A DNA stretch of 17,963 nucleotides from an uncultured Clostridia bacterium (GTDB lineage Bacteria; Bacillota; Clostridia; Christensenellales; UBA1242). The position numbers and the translations under genes are program-made. The notes under the pieces were generated by a model. It worked only from the letters and a program-made list of their open reading frames with translations, searched no databases and had not been told where the DNA came from. The stretch lies in contig CANQHL010000020.1 in assembly GCA_947623775.1 (NCBI GenBank), positions 1 through 17,963 of the forward strand, given 5' to 3'. The stretch's first letter is position 1. Every line of letters begins with the position of its first letter. This document shows, in pieces, positions 15,955 to 17,963 of this stretch.

Positions 15955-16060
15955 GCTGTTTTGCTGCTTTGCGGGCACCGCCATGAATGAAAGCTGGCTG
16001 TTTTGCTGCTTTGCGGGCACCGCCATGAATGAAAGCCAGCTGTTTTGCTGCTTTGCGGCT
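15955..16060. repeat. 42-bp tandem repeat, about 2.5 copies, at the composition junction
   Basis: Copies start at 15955, 15997 and 16039, exactly 42 bp apart. Each holds GCTGTTTTGCTGCTTTGCGG, and the first two continue GCACCGCCATGAATGAAAGC with only a few changes. The third stops at 16059-16060, where GGCTCCCG replaces GGGCACCG. The period is a multiple of three, so every frame stays open and on the minus strand reads as a 14-residue repeat (AKQQNSxLSFMAVP). Its composition matches the right-hand DNA, not the left. Short low-complexity ORFs of this type are familiar from Lachnospiraceae intergenic DNA, but I cannot verify that here. Confidence 0.85.
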
Positions 16061-16075
16061 CCCGTATGAGAGCGG

Positions 16076-16089
16076 CCGGCAGCAGCCGG
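16076..16089. other. Small G+C-rich hairpin upstream of tdk
   Basis: CCGGC (16076-16080), AGCA loop, GCCGG (16085-16089). No T-run follows, so it is not an intrinsic terminator. It may be the base of a lost structure or a transcript-stabilising hairpin in the tdk leader. No convincing tdk promoter is visible in 16061-16154. Confidence 0.35.
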
Positions 16090-16154
16090 AATAAGAGATG
16101 GCGGCAGGGAAGAATCGGTTTGGAAAAATATTGGGAAGACATGAGGAAGAAAGT

Positions 16155-16715
16155 ATGGCAAGATTATATTTCAGGCATGGCGCGATGGGAAGCTCCAAGA
16201 CGGCCAATGCCCTGATGGTGGAATACAATTATTATGAGCGGGGAAAGAAAGCGCTTCTTGTAAAGCCGCGGATCGATACGCGGGACGGAGATTCGGTTAT
16301 CAGAAGCAGGATCGGGCTTGAGCATACCTGCAGGTTTGTGGATGAGCTGACAGAAATGGGGGATGATGAGATCGCGGAATATGACTGTGTGATCGTCGAC
16401 GAGGCGCAGTTCTGCGAAAAGAGCGATGTTGAATTTTTTGTGCACATCGTGGACGATCTGGACATTCCGGTGATCTGCTACGGTCTGAGGACGGATTTTC
16501 AGAGAAATCTGTTCGAGGGGTCGAAATGGCTGCTGGCCTGGGCGGATGTGATCGAGGAGCTCAAGACCGTCTGCTGGTGCGGACGCGCGGCGAGCTGCAA
16601 CACACGTATCTGCCGGGGAAAGATCGTAAAACACGGCGAACAGGTGTTTCTTGGCGGCAATGAGAGCTATGTGGCGCTGTGCAGAAAACATTATAAAGAA
16701 GAAAACCTTGGATGA
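16155..16715 (+). CDS. tdk: Thymidine kinase, type II (TdK)
   Basis: 186 aa from ATG 16155, with GAGGAAGA about 5 nt upstream; an ATG at 16098 would add an unlikely 19-residue extension. It phosphorylates thymidine to dTMP with ATP in pyrimidine salvage. The P-loop is GAMGSSKT (residues 9-16), a short clostridial variant of the usual G-x-M-F-S-G-K-T. VIVDEAQF is the Walker B/DEAQF motif, and CWCGRAASC with a later LCRKHY provides the four zinc-site cysteines. The tail is short, as in Gram-positive TdKs. It lies upstream of apt, which has its own promoter. Strand, base composition and codon use agree with apt and rel and not with the DNA to the left. Confidence 0.93.
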   Translation: MARLYFRHGAMGSSKTANALMVEYNYYERGKKALLVKPRIDTRDGDSVIRSRIGLEHTCRFVDELTEMGDDEIAEYDCVIVDEAQFCEKSDVEFFVHIVDDLDIPVICYGLRTDFQRNLFEGSKWLLAWADVIEELKTVCWCGRAASCNTRICRGKIVKHGEQVFLGGNESYVALCRKHYKEENLG

Positions 16716-16719
16716 AGGC

Positions 16720-16748
16720 TTGCGAAACAGGTCGGAAAATGTTATACT
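16720..16748 (+). promoter_or_regulatory. Promoter for apt-rel
   Basis: TTGCGA (16720-16725), 17-bp spacer, TATACT (16743-16748), starting 5 nt after the tdk stop. The roughly 135-nt leader that follows (to 16888) has no riboswitch or attenuator that I recognise; it ends in the strong GGAGGGGG ribosome binding site of apt. Confidence 0.6.
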
Positions 16749-16888
16749 GTAGGTTACCTTTTTAAAGTGGAAGTTTTGTTTTTATGTAAGGGCGGTCTGC
16801 CAGGCTGATTATGCATAAGAGACGAGGGCTGAAACAAAAAAGGCGGTAATTTTACGTCAGATGTATGAAAGACAGAGGAGGGGGAAAA

Positions 16889-17413
16889 ATGAAGAAGATT
16901 GAAGAGTACGTAAGAAGCATTCCGGATTTCCCGGAGCCGGGGATTATTTTCAGAGATGTGACGAGTATCCTGCAGGATGCCGACGGCCTGAAGCTCTCGA
17001 TCGATCTGATCCAGGAGAAGCTTGCAGGTCTCGATTTTGATGTGGTGGCGGGTACGGAGTCGCGCGGATTCATTTTCGGGGTTCCGGTAGCGTATAATCT
17101 CCATAAGCCGTTTGTCCCTGTCAGGAAAAAGGGCAAGCTGCCCTGCGAGACCGTCTCAAAGGAGTATGCGCTTGAGTATGGCACGGCGGCGATCGAGATG
17201 CACAAGGACGCCATAAAGCCGGGACAGAGAGTCGTTCTGATCGATGATCTGATCGCGACGGGAGGGACGATTGAGGCGGCCGCGCAGCTGGTTGAGGAGC
17301 TCGGCGGGAAAGTTGTAAAGATCGTGTTTCTGATGGAACTTGCGGGTCTGAAGGGCCGGGAGAAGCTTGCGGGCTACGATGTGGAATCTGTAATCTGTTA
17401 TGAAGGAAAGTAA
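16889..17413 (+). CDS. apt: Adenine phosphoribosyltransferase
   Basis: 174 aa from ATG 16889, preceded by GGAGGGGG; an ATG at 16865 lies upstream of that site and is rejected. Apt converts adenine plus PRPP to AMP in purine salvage. N-terminal IPDFPEPGIIFRDVT is the typical Apt start. VAGTESRGFIFG shapes the nucleobase site, VPVRKKGKLPCET is the flexible loop, and VVLIDDLIATGGT is the PRPP-binding motif. The length is usual for bacterial Apt (about 170-180 aa). It is followed 38 nt later by rel, a conserved pairing in clostridia where recJ often lies upstream; recJ is not present here. All key motifs are intact. Confidence 0.95.
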   Translation: MKKIEEYVRSIPDFPEPGIIFRDVTSILQDADGLKLSIDLIQEKLAGLDFDVVAGTESRGFIFGVPVAYNLHKPFVPVRKKGKLPCETVSKEYALEYGTAAIEMHKDAIKPGQRVVLIDDLIATGGTIEAAAQLVEELGGKVVKIVFLMELAGLKGREKLAGYDVESVICYEGK

Positions 17414-17416
17414 CAG

Positions 17417-17430
17417 GCCGGGAAACCGGC
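17417..17430 (+). other. GAAA-tetraloop hairpin between apt and rel
   Basis: GCCGG (17417-17421), GAAA (17422-17425), CCGGC (17426-17430), starting 3 nt after the apt stop. A GNRA-type loop on a G+C stem is stable, but there is no T-run. It may set mRNA decay or translation levels between the two genes. The rel ribosome binding region (AGGGTGG) follows. Confidence 0.5.
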
Positions 17431-17451
17431 TGGAAGCAGGGTGGTGATCAG

Positions 17452-17963
17452 ATGCCTTTGGATACGAAGACAGAACAGGAACGAATCGATGAGATTAAGA
17501 AAGTAGATGCAAATGTAAAGACGATGGAAGACTTTACGAGCCCTGATGTCCTGTATGACGAGTTGATCGCGGGTGTCAGGAAATACCATCCGTCTGATGA
17601 TATATCCATGATCGAAAAAGCGTACCGGATCGCTTACGAGGCTCACAAGGATCAGCGCAGGAAATCGGGAGAGCCGTATATCATTCATCCGCTCTGCGTC
17701 GGGATCATCCTGGCGGATCTCGAGCTCGACAAGGAGACAATCGTGGCCGGTCTGCTGCATGACGTGGTGGAGGATACGGTCATGACTTCCGAGGAGCTGC
17801 GGCAGGAGTTCGGCAGCGAGGTGGAGCTTCTGGTGGACGGGGTCACAAAGCTGGGCCAGCTGTCCTATTCGGCGGACAAAGTGGAGGTGCAGGCTGAAAA
17901 TCTCCGGAAGATGTTCCTTGCCATGGCAAAGGATATCCGCGTGATCCTGATCAAGCTTGCGGA
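17452..17963 (+). CDS. rel: Rel/SpoT bifunctional (p)ppGpp synthetase/hydrolase, N-terminal part
   Basis: The first 170 codons from ATG 17452 are present; the gene runs off the right edge. The hydrolase HD domain is visible: HKDQRRKSGEPYIIHPL with the first metal His, LLHDVVEDT (His-Asp plus Glu-Asp), then VTKLGQLSY and the start of the segment before the KLADR-type motif at the break (VILIKLA). This is the standard arrangement of long Rel enzymes, which make and degrade the stringent-response alarmone; synthetase, TGS and ACT domains would lie beyond the window. The ribosome binding site is AGGGTGG and the gene is cotranscribed with apt. Whether it is named rel, relA or spoT depends on the annotator. 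Confidence 0.92.
   Translation, partial: MPLDTKTEQERIDEIKKVDANVKTMEDFTSPDVLYDELIAGVRKYHPSDDISMIEKAYRIAYEAHKDQRRKSGEPYIIHPLCVGIILADLELDKETIVAGLLHDVVEDTVMTSEELRQEFGSEVELLVDGVTKLGQLSYSADKVEVQAENLRKMFLAMAKDIRVILIKLA

Noticed and set aside
15955..16060. CRISPR array or insertion sequence end
   Set aside because: It is a direct tandem repeat without spacers, terminal inverted repeats or a transposase.
16098..16154. Upstream ATG start for tdk
   Set aside because: It adds 19 residues absent from the family; ATG 16155 has GAGGAAGA correctly placed and begins with the expected MARLYFRHGAMGSSKT.
15955..16161. N-terminal extension of the subtilase to a TTG at 16161
   Set aside because: No ribosome binding site, repeat-derived sequence, composition of the neighbouring genome, overlap with the antisense start of tdk, and no signal peptide.
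16749..16888. Purine riboswitch in the apt leader
   Set aside because: I could not find the conserved purine aptamer core or a paired terminator hairpin in this leader.
17417..17430. Intrinsic terminator between apt and rel
   Set aside because: No T-run follows the hairpin, and rel begins 22 nt later on the same strand.

Overview
The window joins two kinds of DNA. Positions 1 to about 15950 are strongly A+T-rich, with clear sigma-70 promoters (TTGACA-17-TATAAT type), purine-rich ribosome binding sites, TGA used as a stop, BspA-type (LRR_5) leucine-rich repeats and an InlB-repeat surface subtilase. That fits an uncultured low-GC Bacillota (Clostridia-like) gut-type bacterium. From about 15955 to the right end the DNA is clearly richer in G+C, with Lachnospiraceae-like housekeeping genes (type II thymidine kinase, apt, rel). 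The change is abrupt, falls inside the reading frame of the subtilase and carries a 42-bp tandem repeat. Either foreign DNA was joined there or the contig is chimeric; the sequence alone cannot decide.

Layout of the A+T-rich part. A minus-strand gene runs off the left edge (1-228) and is divergent from a plus-strand gene for a large, apparently cytosolic LRR protein with a C-terminal GNAT-like module (394-2928). A gene remnant, a bidirectional terminator and a possible 57-aa gene follow (2960-3348). Next is a minus-strand pair, an HD hydrolase of the small alarmone hydrolase type overlapping a HAD phosphatase (3432-4657). A plus-strand operon then encodes a MoxR/CobS-like AAA+ ATPase and two tandem paralogs that resemble the phage-associated DUF7192 family (5008-8179), closed by a terminator. 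A second plus-strand unit encodes a SPL-type radical SAM protein and a PnuC-family vitamin transporter (8262-9938). A convergent intergenic region with a short spaced repeat and a bidirectional terminator separates this from the roughly 5.8-kb subtilase gene on the minus strand, which has lost its N-terminus at the junction.

Layout of the G+C-richer part. tdk, apt and rel are all on the plus strand; apt has its own promoter just after tdk, and rel follows apt closely and runs off the right edge.

The best candidate for an undescribed system is the AAA+ ATPase with two DUF7192-like partners. It has the architecture of a MoxR-VWA chaperone pair, but the partners seem to lack a MIDAS motif, they are duplicated, and no phage structural genes are nearby. 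The LRR/GNAT-like protein is the second candidate. Most family names here come from reading motifs by eye, not from searches.
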